From: Rhizocola hellebori
GTDB lineage: Bacteria; Actinomycetota; Actinomycetes; Mycobacteriales; Micromonosporaceae
Direction of reading: 5' to 3'
Assembly: GCF_016862955.1 (NCBI RefSeq)
Contig: NZ_BONY01000019.1
Span: 86,514 to 150,513, forward strand
Length of the DNA stretch: 64,000 nt
The notes beneath the pieces were generated by a model. The model saw only the letters and a list, made by a program, of their open reading frames with translations, was not told the origin of the DNA and made no database searches. Position 1 is the stretch's first letter, and each line of letters starts with the position of its first letter. Below, piece by piece: positions 50,941 through 59,247 of the stretch. The position numbers were made by a program, and so were the translations under genes.

Positions 50941-52323
50941 TCAGCGGGGGCCGCGAGGCAACCCACGATTGAGGCGGCTCGACGCTCGTTCCGGGCCCCC
51001 AGCCCGGGCGGCGTCGGCCAGAAGTTTTCCTAATTCGTCGAATCCCTCACGGACCAGACCAGCGGTGACCCGAAGGTGTGCCGTGGCAAGCGGGGTGACC
51101 TCGAAAGGGGTGCCCGGTGCCACGGCGATGGCGTTGGCGGCCAGGCTCACCAACGCCGCTTGCTGATCGGCCACCTCTAGCCACAGGTTGATCCCGTCGT
51201 CGGCGGTGGCCGTTATCCCTTGCTGGGCAAGGATTTGGAGCAATGCGGCGCGGCGGCGCGCATATTCGGACCGCGCCTGCTCCAGCAGTGCCGCCGTGCT
51301 CGGCGCGGTCAGCAGATCGAGCAGCACGTTCTGCAGCAGCCGGCTGGACCAGCCCGGCCCGAGCAGCCGCCGATCGGCCAGTGGTGAAATCACCTGCGCC
51401 GGGCCGATGACCGCGGCCAGGCGCAGGTCTGGGCCGAGGCTCTTGGCGAAGCTGCGGATGTGAACGGTGCGATGCGGCAAATGGACACCGAGGCTGACAA
51501 CGGGCGCGCTCGCGATGCCGGCCGCGTGGTCGTCCTCGACGATGATCACGTCTGGATAACCGGACAGCACCTCCGCCAGCTGCGCTGCGCGCTGCGCGCT
51601 CATGCTCACCCCGGTCGGGTTCTGCGCGCGCGGCTGCAGCACCACGGCGACCGGGACTTCGCGTCTCAGCGCTTCCGCGAGCGCCTCGGGCACGATCCCG
51701 CTGCTGTCCATCGGCAGCCCGACCGGGTCGGCGCCGGTTTGTTCCAGCAGGTCGAGGATGGGTGGGAAGGTGGGATTCTCGACGAGCACGCGCTCGCCGA
51801 AGCGCACCACGACACCGATGGTGCGATCCAGCGCGTCCAGCGCCCCGTCCACGACGATGAGCTGGTCGGCGGGGTAGGGCAGGCTTGCCCGCAAATGCTC
51901 CTCCAGCGCGGGCAGCACCGGGTCGTCGAGGTAGCTGGTGGTCAGCCGCATGTCGCCGAGCCTGCGCAGGGTGTCGGTCAGGTCGGGGAGCAGATCGTGG
52001 TCGGGCACGCCGGTGGACAGGTCCTGCGCCGCGCCGCCCAGCAGCCCGGACATGTGCGAATAGCGCAGGCGGGCGCGCAGCCGCTCGCCGGAAAGCACGA
52101 TCGTGCCGGAGCGGCCGCGGGTCGCGATCAGCCCGGCGCGGGTCAGCGAACTCCAGGCCTCACTCACCGTCGTCGGGCTGGTGCCCAGCTCGCGCGCCAG
52201 ATCGCGGACCGTGGGAAGGCGTGCCCCGGGTGCCAGCTCGCCGCTGTGGATCAGCTGGCTGACCGCCACGGCAATGCCGCGCGCGCCCCTGTCCGTCACC
52301 GCGGTCGAGATCAACTGAAGCAT
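50941..52323 (-). CDS. MocR-type (GntR-HTH plus aminotransferase) regulator
   Basis: A 460-residue regulator. A GntR winged helix (about 10-76; LPTVRDLARELGTSPTTVSE) is joined to a fold-type I aminotransferase domain in which the PLP lysine is Lys294 (RSFAKSLGPDL) and PRAQNPTGVSM is present. MocR regulators bind an amine or PLP-derived ligand and switch nearby genes. It sits at the divide between the aminotransferase/mmsA operon (downstream, same strand) and the divergent ureidopropionase operon, so it likely controls both, with a beta-alanine-like ligand as a natural guess. Confidence 0.92.
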   Translation of the reverse strand: MLQLISTAVTDRGARGIAVAVSQLIHSGELAPGARLPTVRDLARELGTSPTTVSEAWSSLTRAGLIATRGRSGTIVLSGERLRARLRYSHMSGLLGGAAQDLSTGVPDHDLLPDLTDTLRRLGDMRLTTSYLDDPVLPALEEHLRASLPYPADQLIVVDGALDALDRTIGVVVRFGERVLVENPTFPPILDLLEQTGADPVGLPMDSSGIVPEALAEALRREVPVAVVLQPRAQNPTGVSMSAQRAAQLAEVLSGYPDVIIVEDDHAAGIASAPVVSLGVHLPHRTVHIRSFAKSLGPDLRLAAVIGPAQVISPLADRRLLGPGWSSRLLQNVLLDLLTAPSTAALLEQARSEYARRRAALLQILAQQGITATADDGINLWLEVADQQAALVSLAANAIAVAPGTPFEVTPLATAHLRVTAGLVREGFDELGKLLADAARAGGPERASSRLNRGLPRGPR

Positions 52324-52348
52324 TGGCACGGCCTTCGAGAACTGATCC

Positions 52349-52387
52349 TTGACAATTCCATCATTGTACGGCTAATCGTGTGTCATT
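52349..52387 (+). promoter_or_regulatory. Promoter and direct repeats of the pyrimidine operon
   Basis: TTGACA at 52349-52354 with GCTAAT (52371-52376) 16 bases on is a fair -35/-10 pair. TCATT occurs at 52361 and 52383, 22 bases (two turns) apart, straddling the -10; MocR proteins typically bind such direct repeats. The divergent MocR start is at 52323. The rest of the leader to 52485 has no gene. Confidence 0.4.
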
Positions 52388-52485
52388 AAATGTTCTACGG
52401 CATCATGCCTGTCCCAACAAGCAGTGACCCGTTATTTCTGTTTATCTGGAAGAACGCCGGATCCGACGAAGAGGAGGCGCTGCCC

Positions 52486-53325
52486 ATGGCGAACATCGTT
52501 CGCGCTGCCCTGGTCCAGACATCGTGGACAGGGGACAAGGAGTCCATGATCAAGGCCCACGAGGAGTACGCGCGGCAGGCCGCGGCGCAGGGCGCCAAGG
52601 TGATCTGCTTCCAGGAGCTCTTCTACGGCCCGTACTTCTGCCAGGTGCAGGACCCACAGTTCTATTCCTACGCCGAGTCGGTCCCCGGGCCGACCGTCGA
52701 GCGTTTCCAGGCGCTGGCCGCCGAGCTCGGCATGGTGATGATTTTGCCTGTGTACGAGCAGGAGCAGCCGGGAGTCCTCTACAACACCGCGGCCGTGGTC
52801 GACGCCGACGGAAGCTATCTCGGCAAGTACCGCAAGACGCACATCCCTCAGGTGAAAGGCTTCTGGGAGAAGTTCTACTTCCGTCCGGGCAACCTGGGCT
52901 ACCCGATCTTCGACACCGCGGTGGGCCGCATCGGTGTCTATATCTGCTACGACAGGCACTTTCCAGAAGGCTGGCGCGCGCTCGGGCTGGCGGGCGCCCA
53001 GATCGTGTTCAACCCGTCGGCCACCCACCGCGGGTTGTCGGCCTACCTGTGGAAGCTCGAGCAACCCGCCTCGGCGGTGGCCAACGAATACTTCATCGGC
53101 GCCATCAACCGGGTGGGCATCGAAGAGCTTGGGGACAACGACTTCTACGGCACGTCCTATTTCGTCGACCCGGAGGGCAAGTTCGTCGGCGAGCCGGCCG
53201 ACGCGCACTCCCCGGAGCTGATCGTGCGCGATCTGGACATGGGACTGCTGGCGGAGGTGCGCGACCGATGGGCCTTCTACCGTGACCGGCGCCCGGACGC
53301 CTACGGCCCGCTGACCCAAGCCTGA
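52486..53325 (+). CDS. Beta-ureidopropionase (nitrilase-superfamily amidohydrolase)
   Basis: A 279-residue carbon-nitrogen hydrolase with the Glu-Lys-Cys triad: Glu44 in CFQELFYGPY, Lys117 in YRKTHIP and Cys154 in YICYDRHFPEG. Closest by pattern to N-carbamoyl-beta-alanine amidases and N-carbamoylputrescine amidases. In this setting it opens N-carbamoyl-beta-alanine to beta-alanine, CO2 and ammonia. ATG 52486 has a GAGGAGG site; the longer frame from 52390 is rejected. The dihydropyrimidinase gene begins 22 bases later. Confidence 0.9.
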   Translation: MANIVRAALVQTSWTGDKESMIKAHEEYARQAAAQGAKVICFQELFYGPYFCQVQDPQFYSYAESVPGPTVERFQALAAELGMVMILPVYEQEQPGVLYNTAAVVDADGSYLGKYRKTHIPQVKGFWEKFYFRPGNLGYPIFDTAVGRIGVYICYDRHFPEGWRALGLAGAQIVFNPSATHRGLSAYLWKLEQPASAVANEYFIGAINRVGIEELGDNDFYGTSYFVDPEGKFVGEPADAHSPELIVRDLDMGLLAEVRDRWAFYRDRRPDAYGPLTQA

Positions 53326-53347
53326 TCCGCCAATCCAGGAGGCACTC

Positions 53348-54754
53348 GTGTCCATTTTGATCACCGGCGGCACCGTCATCACGCCCACCGGATCCCATGC
53401 CGCCGACGTGCTGGTCGAAGGTGAGTCGATCGCCGCGTTGTTCGCACCCGGATTCGCCCCGGCGATCGACGGTGCCACGGTCGTCGACGCGTCCGGCAAG
53501 TTCGTCATCCCGGGTGGCATTGACGCGCACACCCACATGGAGCTCCCGTTCGGGGGCACTTTCGCCTCGGACACTTTCGACACCGGTACCAAGGCAGCGG
53601 CTTTTGGGGGAACCACCACCATCATCGACTTCGCGGTCCAGCGAACCGGGAAGAACGTCCACGAAGGACTGGCCGCCTGGCACGCCAAGGCGGATGGCAA
53701 CTGCCACATCGACTACGGGTTCCATATGATCATTGGGGGAGTCGACGACGACTCGCTCAAGGCGATGGATGCGTTGGTGGACAACGAAGGTGTCTCAAGT
53801 TTCAAGCTCTTCATGGCCTATCCGGGCGTGTTCTACAGCGATGACGGCCAGATCCTGCGGGCGATGCAGAAGGCGCGCGAGAACGGCTCGATGATCATGA
53901 TGCACGCCGAGAACGGCATCGCCATCGACGTTCTCATCCAGCAGGCGCTCTCCCGCGGCGAGACCGACCCGATCAACCACGGGCTGACCCGGCCGTCCGA
54001 ATTGGAGGCCGAGGCCACCAGGCGGGCCATCTCGCTGGCGAAGGTGGCCGGCGACACGCCGCTCTACATCGTGCACCTGTCCGCCTACGAGGCACTGGCC
54101 GCGGTCGCGGAGGCGCGCGACAACGGGCGCAACGTCTTCGCCGAGACCTGCCCGCAATACCTCTACCTCACGCTCGAAGACCAGCTGGGCGCGCCCGGCT
54201 TCGAGGGCGCCAAGTGGGTCTGCTCCACCCCGTTGCGCACCAAACACGAGCCGCACCAACGGGATCTGTGGCGCGGTCTGCGCACCAACGACCTGGCCAT
54301 CGTCTCCACTGACCACTGCCCCTTCTGTTTCAAGGACCAGAAGGAGCTCGGTCTGGGTGATTTCTCGAAGATTCCCAACGGGATCGGCGGCGTGGAGCAC
54401 CGGGTGGATCTGCTCTACCAAGGTGTCGTCGACGGGAAGATCTCGCTGCAGCGCTGGGTGGAGACCATCGCCACCACCCCGGCGCGGATGTTCGGGCTCT
54501 ACCCGCGCAAGGGCGTCATCGCGCCCGGCTCCGACGCCGACATCGTGGTCTACGACCCCAACGGGCGCACCAGGATCAGCGTCGACACGCATCACATGAA
54601 CATGGACCACTCCGCCTACGAGGGGTACGAGATCGCGGGCAAGGTCGACACTGTGATCTCCCGTGGATCCGTCGTGGTGGCCGACGGCCAGTACCACGGC
54701 CGCAAGGGCCACGGCCGGTATCTGCCACGCGGGTTGTCCACCTACCTGGTCTAG
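53348..54754 (+). CDS. hydA: Dihydropyrimidinase / D-hydantoinase
   Basis: A 468-residue amidohydrolase with a binuclear metal site: His61 and His63 (DAHTHM), carboxylated Lys153 (SFKLFMAY), His186 (MMHAEN), His243 (VHLSAYEA) and Asp322 (STDHCPF). It hydrolyses dihydrouracil or dihydrothymine (and 5-substituted hydantoins) to N-carbamoyl-beta-amino acids. GTG start preceded by AGGAGG. Second gene of the pyrimidine operon, directly before the F420-type oxidoreductase. Confidence 0.94.
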   Translation: MSILITGGTVITPTGSHAADVLVEGESIAALFAPGFAPAIDGATVVDASGKFVIPGGIDAHTHMELPFGGTFASDTFDTGTKAAAFGGTTTIIDFAVQRTGKNVHEGLAAWHAKADGNCHIDYGFHMIIGGVDDDSLKAMDALVDNEGVSSFKLFMAYPGVFYSDDGQILRAMQKARENGSMIMMHAENGIAIDVLIQQALSRGETDPINHGLTRPSELEAEATRRAISLAKVAGDTPLYIVHLSAYEALAAVAEARDNGRNVFAETCPQYLYLTLEDQLGAPGFEGAKWVCSTPLRTKHEPHQRDLWRGLRTNDLAIVSTDHCPFCFKDQKELGLGDFSKIPNGIGGVEHRVDLLYQGVVDGKISLQRWVETIATTPARMFGLYPRKGVIAPGSDADIVVYDPNGRTRISVDTHHMNMDHSAYEGYEIAGKVDTVISRGSVVVADGQYHGRKGHGRYLPRGLSTYLV

Positions 54755-54784
54755 CCCACCACCAACAAACGAAAGGATCCGGCG

Positions 54785-55792
54785 ATGGATTTCGGCGTCG
54801 TTTTCCAGCTTGACCCACCGGCCAGGAAGGTCGTCGAGCTCGCGCAGAAAGCGGAGGCGGCCGGCTTCAGTCACGTGTGGTCGTTCGACTCGCACCTGCT
54901 GTGGCAGGAGCCGTACGTCATCTACAGCCTGATCCTCGCCAACACCGAGAAGGTGATCGTCGGCCCGATGGTGACCAATCCCGGCACCCGGGACGCCACC
55001 GTCACCGCAAGCACCTTCGCCACGCTCAACGAGATGTACGGCAACCGCACCATCTGCGGCATCGGCCGCGGCGACTCGGCCCGCCGCACGCTCGGCCTGC
55101 CGCCGATGGATCTCGCCGAGGTGCGCGAGTCGGTGGAGGTGATCCGCGAGCTGGCCAACGGCCGCGAGATCAGCTATCGCGGGACCAAGCTGCAGTTCCC
55201 GTGGGTCACCGACTCACAGCTTGAGATCTGGGTGGCCGCCTATGGCCCCAAGGCGCTCAAGCTCACCGGGGAGGTGGGCGACGGGTTCATCCTGCAACTG
55301 TCCGATCCCGACATCGCCGAGTGGATGATCAAAGCGGTGCGCGCCGCGGCCGCCAAGGCCGGGCGCGACCCCGCCGCGGTGAAGTTCTGCGTCGCGGCCC
55401 CGGCTCTGGTCGGTGACGACCTGGATCACGCCCGGGAACAGACCCGGTGGTTCGGGGGCATGGTGGGCAACCACATCGCCGACATCGTTGCCCGCTACGG
55501 CGACTCGGGCGCGGTGCCCAAGGCGCTTACCGACTACATCAAAGGCCGGCAGGGATACGACTACTCCGAGCACGGCCGGGCCGGCAACACGCATGCGGAG
55601 TTCGTGCCCGACGAGATCGTGGACAGGTTCTGCATCCTCGGTCCGGCCCAGGCTCACATCGACAAGCTGACCACGCTCAAAGAGCTTGGCGTGGACCAGT
55701 TTGCGGTCTATCTGCAGCACGACGACAAGGAGCACACGCTCAAGGCCTACGGCGAGACCATCATCCCGGCGGTCCGAGCGCTCGCGGCGTGA
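54785..55792 (+). CDS. LLM-class F420-dependent oxidoreductase
   Basis: A 335-residue luciferase-like (alpha/beta)8-barrel protein, starting MDFGVVFQLDPPARKVVELA. The pattern (HVWSFDSHLLWQEPYVIYSL; VGPMVTNPGTRD; GIGRGDSARRTLGLPP) matches the TIGR03842-type group of F420-dependent oxidoreductases that recurs next to hydantoinase genes in actinomycetes. It would move a hydride between F420 and a substrate. Being cotranscribed with hydA, a role in uracil/dihydrouracil interconversion or a related oxidation is plausible but unproven. Its stop overlaps the prepilin peptidase start (GTGA). Confidence 0.85.
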   Translation: MDFGVVFQLDPPARKVVELAQKAEAAGFSHVWSFDSHLLWQEPYVIYSLILANTEKVIVGPMVTNPGTRDATVTASTFATLNEMYGNRTICGIGRGDSARRTLGLPPMDLAEVRESVEVIRELANGREISYRGTKLQFPWVTDSQLEIWVAAYGPKALKLTGEVGDGFILQLSDPDIAEWMIKAVRAAAAKAGRDPAAVKFCVAAPALVGDDLDHAREQTRWFGGMVGNHIADIVARYGDSGAVPKALTDYIKGRQGYDYSEHGRAGNTHAEFVPDEIVDRFCILGPAQAHIDKLTTLKELGVDQFAVYLQHDDKEHTLKAYGETIIPAVRALAA

Positions 55793-56577
55793 CCTGGGTC
55801 GTGCTCGGGGCGGGCCTGCTCGGTCTCGTGGTCGGCTCGTTTCTCAACGTGGTCATCCATCGGGTACCGCGTGGGGAATCGCTGATCCACCCCGGGTCAC
55901 ACTGCCCGGCTTGCGGCACGCCGATCAAGCCGTGGCACAACGTCCCGGTGCTGGGCTGGCTGGTGTTGCGTGGCCGGTGCGCCAACTGCGGCTCGCCAAT
56001 AAGCGTTCGCTACCCGCTGGTGGAGCTGGTGACTGCCGTGCTTTTCGCGGCGGTCACCTGGCGGCTGGCTGGGTTGAGCCTGGGCAGCGCGATCCCCGCC
56101 TACCTCTACTTCACCGCGATCGGGGTGGCGCTGGCCGCGATCGACCTGGATGTGCGACGGCTGCCCAACGCGATAGTGCTGCCGTCCTACCCTGTCCTGG
56201 CCGGGCTGCTCGCGATTTCGGCGGCGTGGCAACACGATTGGTGGCCGCTGCTGTGGGCGGTGGTTGGCGGCCTGGCCCTGTTCGGCCTCTATCTGGTGCT
56301 CGTGCTGATCTATCCGGCCGGAATGGGCTTCGGCGATGTCCGCCTGGCCGGGATCGTCGGCGGCGTTACCGCCTACCTGTCGTGGTCGGTCTTCGCCGTG
56401 GGCGCCTTCGCCGGGTTCTTGCTTGGTGCGGTTGCGGGTCTGGCGGTGATCGCGGCCCGGCGGGGTGACCGCCGGACCGCGTTGCCATTCGGCCCGTTCA
56501 TGATCGCCGGTGCCCTGCTCGCCATTTTCGTGGGCGAGCCGGTCGCGGCTTGGTACCTGGACCTGTTGGGGCGCTAG
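55789..56577 (+). CDS. pilD: Prepilin peptidase (PilD/GspO, A24A)
   Basis: A 262-residue polytopic membrane protease starting from GTG 55789, in a four-base overlap with the previous gene. The N-terminal cytoplasmic zinc/methyltransferase domain has two CxxC pairs (Cys39/Cys42, Cys64/Cys67). The catalytic aspartates are Asp119/121 in AAIDLDVRRLPN and Asp183 in GMGFGD, as in bacterial A24 peptidases. It cleaves type III signal peptides of the pilins encoded downstream on the other strand. A longer frame from 55447 is an out-of-phase reading of the oxidoreductase gene. Its stop shares CTAG with the convergent PilX-like gene. Confidence 0.93.
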   Translation: MTWVVLGAGLLGLVVGSFLNVVIHRVPRGESLIHPGSHCPACGTPIKPWHNVPVLGWLVLRGRCANCGSPISVRYPLVELVTAVLFAAVTWRLAGLSLGSAIPAYLYFTAIGVALAAIDLDVRRLPNAIVLPSYPVLAGLLAISAAWQHDWWPLLWAVVGGLALFGLYLVLVLIYPAGMGFGDVRLAGIVGGVTAYLSWSVFAVGAFAGFLLGAVAGLAVIAARRGDRRTALPFGPFMIAGALLAIFVGEPVAAWYLDLLGR

Positions 56578-58082
56578 CGTTGCACGCTCCAGCTGTAAAT
56601 GGTCACGCCGCGTTTGCCCGCGACCGGCTCGCCGTCCGGGTCGTCGAGGCCGACCTTCACCCGCAGCCGCAACGCTTTCGGGTCGACGGCACAGGTGGCC
56701 TTCTCCGGACATACGTAGATGTTCAGCAGGACCACCGTGCGTCCGGGTACTTCCTCGACGATGGCGCCGGAACTCAACGGCGTGGGCAGCGTGGCGCTGG
56801 CGGGGGAGAAGAGGCTGAGCGAGCGGACAGTCAGCCCGCGGCTGAAATACTGGTCGGAGGACTTGCGCAGATCCAGATCCACCTTCGCTTGCGGCATGTA
56901 GACGTGGCCCTGGAAGTAGAAGACCACGTTGGTGGAGTGGTTGTCGGTAAGGATCACGCTGCATCTGGTTCCGCTGCCGCTGAACCGGGTCACGCAGCCA
57001 GTCTGCGCGGGCACCTCAAGCGGGGTTCCCGGGGCGAGCGTGGATCGCAGACCGTAGAGGGCGATGGCCGGTTTGTTGCTGTCGGCGGAAGGCGGGGCGC
57101 AGATTTCGACCCGGGCGGTGCCGGTCACCTTAAGCTGGGCCTCGCCGCCGAAGACGAACTGTGCGCCGTAGGGAGTGCTGGGGCTCGCCGGCTTGACGCA
57201 GTTGCTGGGAATCGCCGGCGGCGTCGCGGTCAGTGCCGTGGCCGACCCGGCCACCATGGTCGCCCGGTCTATCTCCCAAACGCCATTGAAAGCCAGATAG
57301 TAGGTGCCGGGCAGGAACTCGAAAACCGTTGCGGCGGAGCACTTGGACCAGGCCTCGTTGAGGTCCTTGAGGCTGGTGTAGACGCCCGGCTCGAAGGTGC
57401 GCTTGGCGGCACAAGCGGATATTTTCCCGGCTTTGGTCGGCGTCGCGGGCGAGGCGAAGCCCGGGTCGGTCTGGGCGGGCGCCGACGGCCCACACACCTT
57501 GCTGACGGTGGCGACGATGGTGCCGCTGCAGCTCTTCGCCTCGACCTTGCCGGTGACGTTGAGCTTGCCTTTGTCCATCACCAGGTTGCTGGCCGAGCCG
57601 ACATCACCGGCGACATTCACTCCTTGTCCCGAGCCATTGGCCTTGATGTCGATCGCGGTCTCGGCCGCGGAGTTGTCCTGCAGCGCCAGAAGCGCCCAGC
57701 TGGACGGGTTTCCAGTGACATACCTCTGACTGGTGGTGGTGTCGAGCTGGCAGTCCACCACCACCGAGTCCGACTTCGTCCCGGCGGCGGGGTGGAAGTT
57801 GTCCAGCGTCCACCTGGTTCCAGCGTCGAAGCATTGCCCGGTGTCGCCGATGTATTCGCCCTTGCGCAGGGCATTGATGGCCACCTGGGCCGCGGCCTCG
57901 GCGGCGGCCGCGGTGGAGGCCTGCCTTCGCAGCGCCACCGTGGCCCGGATGTTCGCATCCGCGTAGGCCAGCACGGAGGCGATGGTCACCGCCACGACGG
58001 TGATGAAGATGAGCGCGATGACGAGAGCGGCCCCGCTGTCACCGCTGTCGCGGGCGGCCCGAAAACGTTGCCTGAGCGTCAT
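56574..58082 (-). CDS. PilX-like pilus-associated protein
   Basis: A 502-residue protein with an N-terminal type III signal-like region: RARDSGDSG followed by a hydrophobic helix AALVIALIFITVVAVTIASV, but no Glu at +5. The exported part of ~450 residues contains several cysteine pairs and repeated beta segments (KLNVTGKVEAKSCSG; FEFLPGTYYLAF). It resembles PilX/minor pilin accessory proteins of type IV pili. It overlaps the next upstream gene by four bases (58079-58082). Probably a tip or initiation component. Confidence 0.7.
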   Translation of the reverse strand: MTLRQRFRAARDSGDSGAALVIALIFITVVAVTIASVLAYADANIRATVALRRQASTAAAAEAAAQVAINALRKGEYIGDTGQCFDAGTRWTLDNFHPAAGTKSDSVVVDCQLDTTTSQRYVTGNPSSWALLALQDNSAAETAIDIKANGSGQGVNVAGDVGSASNLVMDKGKLNVTGKVEAKSCSGTIVATVSKVCGPSAPAQTDPGFASPATPTKAGKISACAAKRTFEPGVYTSLKDLNEAWSKCSAATVFEFLPGTYYLAFNGVWEIDRATMVAGSATALTATPPAIPSNCVKPASPSTPYGAQFVFGGEAQLKVTGTARVEICAPPSADSNKPAIALYGLRSTLAPGTPLEVPAQTGCVTRFSGSGTRCSVILTDNHSTNVVFYFQGHVYMPQAKVDLDLRKSSDQYFSRGLTVRSLSLFSPASATLPTPLSSGAIVEEVPGRTVVLLNIYVCPEKATCAVDPKALRLRVKVGLDDPDGEPVAGKRGVTIYSWSVQR

Positions 58083-58720
58083 GTCTGCCTCCGCTGGCCG
58101 GTGAGGTTGACGGTGAGGGTGTCGTCACTACCGGAGACCTGGATTTCGAGCCGCATCTCGATGGATTGCGGCACCGGCAGCCCGGCCCCGGCGCATTGCT
58201 GAACGGCTCGTGCCAAGTCTCTACAGGTGACGGTCACCGGACTGGCGGCAAGGTTGTGCGCGACGACGATGTCTTGCTTATCGCTCGCGTCGCAGCGAAG
58301 CCGATGCAGCTCCTGTCCCTTGACCACGTAGGCGACCACGACCACCGGCGGGGTCGAGGTGGCGGTGGTGGGGTTGTCGACCGCCAGCAGGATCCGTGGG
58401 TCCGCAGCGCCGGTCAGAAAGCAGGAATTGCCCAGCAACGTCTTGGAGTTCTCGGCCACCGACTGCCTGAAGACATAGGGCGCGTCGGACCAGTCGTGCG
58501 CGCCGATGCTCTGCACGTCCTGGGCGAAGTAAGCCGCGGCGATCTGCGCGTCGTGCGAGGCGGCGAGCCGATCGTTGGTGGCGTCGGTGTTTTTGAAGAA
58601 GACGATCAGGGCGTTGGCCAACGGCACCATGATGATGGTCAGCAGCACTACCGCCATGAGCAGCTCGATGAGGGTGACACCGCGGTCGTCGCGGCCCGTC
58701 AGCGGGTTTCTCAGCTGCAT
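58079..58720 (-). CDS. PilW-like minor pilin
   Basis: A 213-residue prepilin: leader MQLRNPLTGRDDRG, cleavage before VTLIELLMAVVLLTIIMVP with the Glu at mature position 5. The C-terminal part has four cysteines (NSCFL, LRCDAS, VTCRDL, QQCAGAG). It sits between PilV-like and PilX-like genes and overlaps both (10 and 4 bases). I chose ATG 58720 over the much longer open frame because the pilin leader begins there. Confidence 0.82.
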   Translation of the reverse strand: MQLRNPLTGRDDRGVTLIELLMAVVLLTIIMVPLANALIVFFKNTDATNDRLAASHDAQIAAAYFAQDVQSIGAHDWSDAPYVFRQSVAENSKTLLGNSCFLTGAADPRILLAVDNPTTATSTPPVVVVAYVVKGQELHRLRCDASDKQDIVVAHNLAASPVTVTCRDLARAVQQCAGAGLPVPQSIEMRLEIQVSGSDDTLTVNLTGQRRQT

Positions 58721-59247
58721 GGCGCATCCTCCGCGGGGGTGGCCGGCGGGTCCAGCAGCGGGGTGGTGTTCTTCGGCCGGCAGGGTTGGCGGATGGTGAT
58801 TTCCAGCTTCTCCTCGACCGTGGCGCGGGAGGTGTCTTTCGCTTTGACCACCAACGAAAGCAACTGAACACCGTGGTCGGTACCCGAACAGCCCGCCACG
58901 AACTTCGACTGGGCGCTGTCCCAATACTTCACCGTCACCGAGCGGGCGTAGAGCGACCTGTCCGGCATTGGTATGTCGTAAAAGTTGCCATAGGTCGTCG
59001 CCGGATCGGAGGCGCAGTCGCGCGGCGCGTAGCCGGACGGGCGCTGCGCGACCCGGCTCTGGATCGCCTCGGCGAACTCTTTCACATAGCCCCCGGCGAC
59101 CGTCTGGCGGCGGTGCAGATCGGAGGTGCGGATGCTGGTGGCGATCGCCCCCACCAGCGCCACAACCGCGGTGGCCATGATGGTCAATGCCACCAGCAGC
59201 TCGATCAGGCTCTCCCCGCGATCGTCGTGTGTGGACACAGGCTTCAT
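58711..59247 (-). CDS. PilV-like minor pilin
   Basis: A 178-residue prepilin: leader MKPVSTHDDRG, mature start ESLIELLVALTIMATAVVAL with Glu5. The soluble part carries cysteines in PRDCASD, VAGCSGT and PCRPKN. It directly abuts the PilC gene (no gap) and overlaps the PilW-like gene. Probably part of the priming complex for pilus assembly. Confidence 0.83.
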   Translation of the reverse strand: MKPVSTHDDRGESLIELLVALTIMATAVVALVGAIATSIRTSDLHRRQTVAGGYVKEFAEAIQSRVAQRPSGYAPRDCASDPATTYGNFYDIPMPDRSLYARSVTVKYWDSAQSKFVAGCSGTDHGVQLLSLVVKAKDTSRATVEEKLEITIRQPCRPKNTTPLLDPPATPAEDAPCS

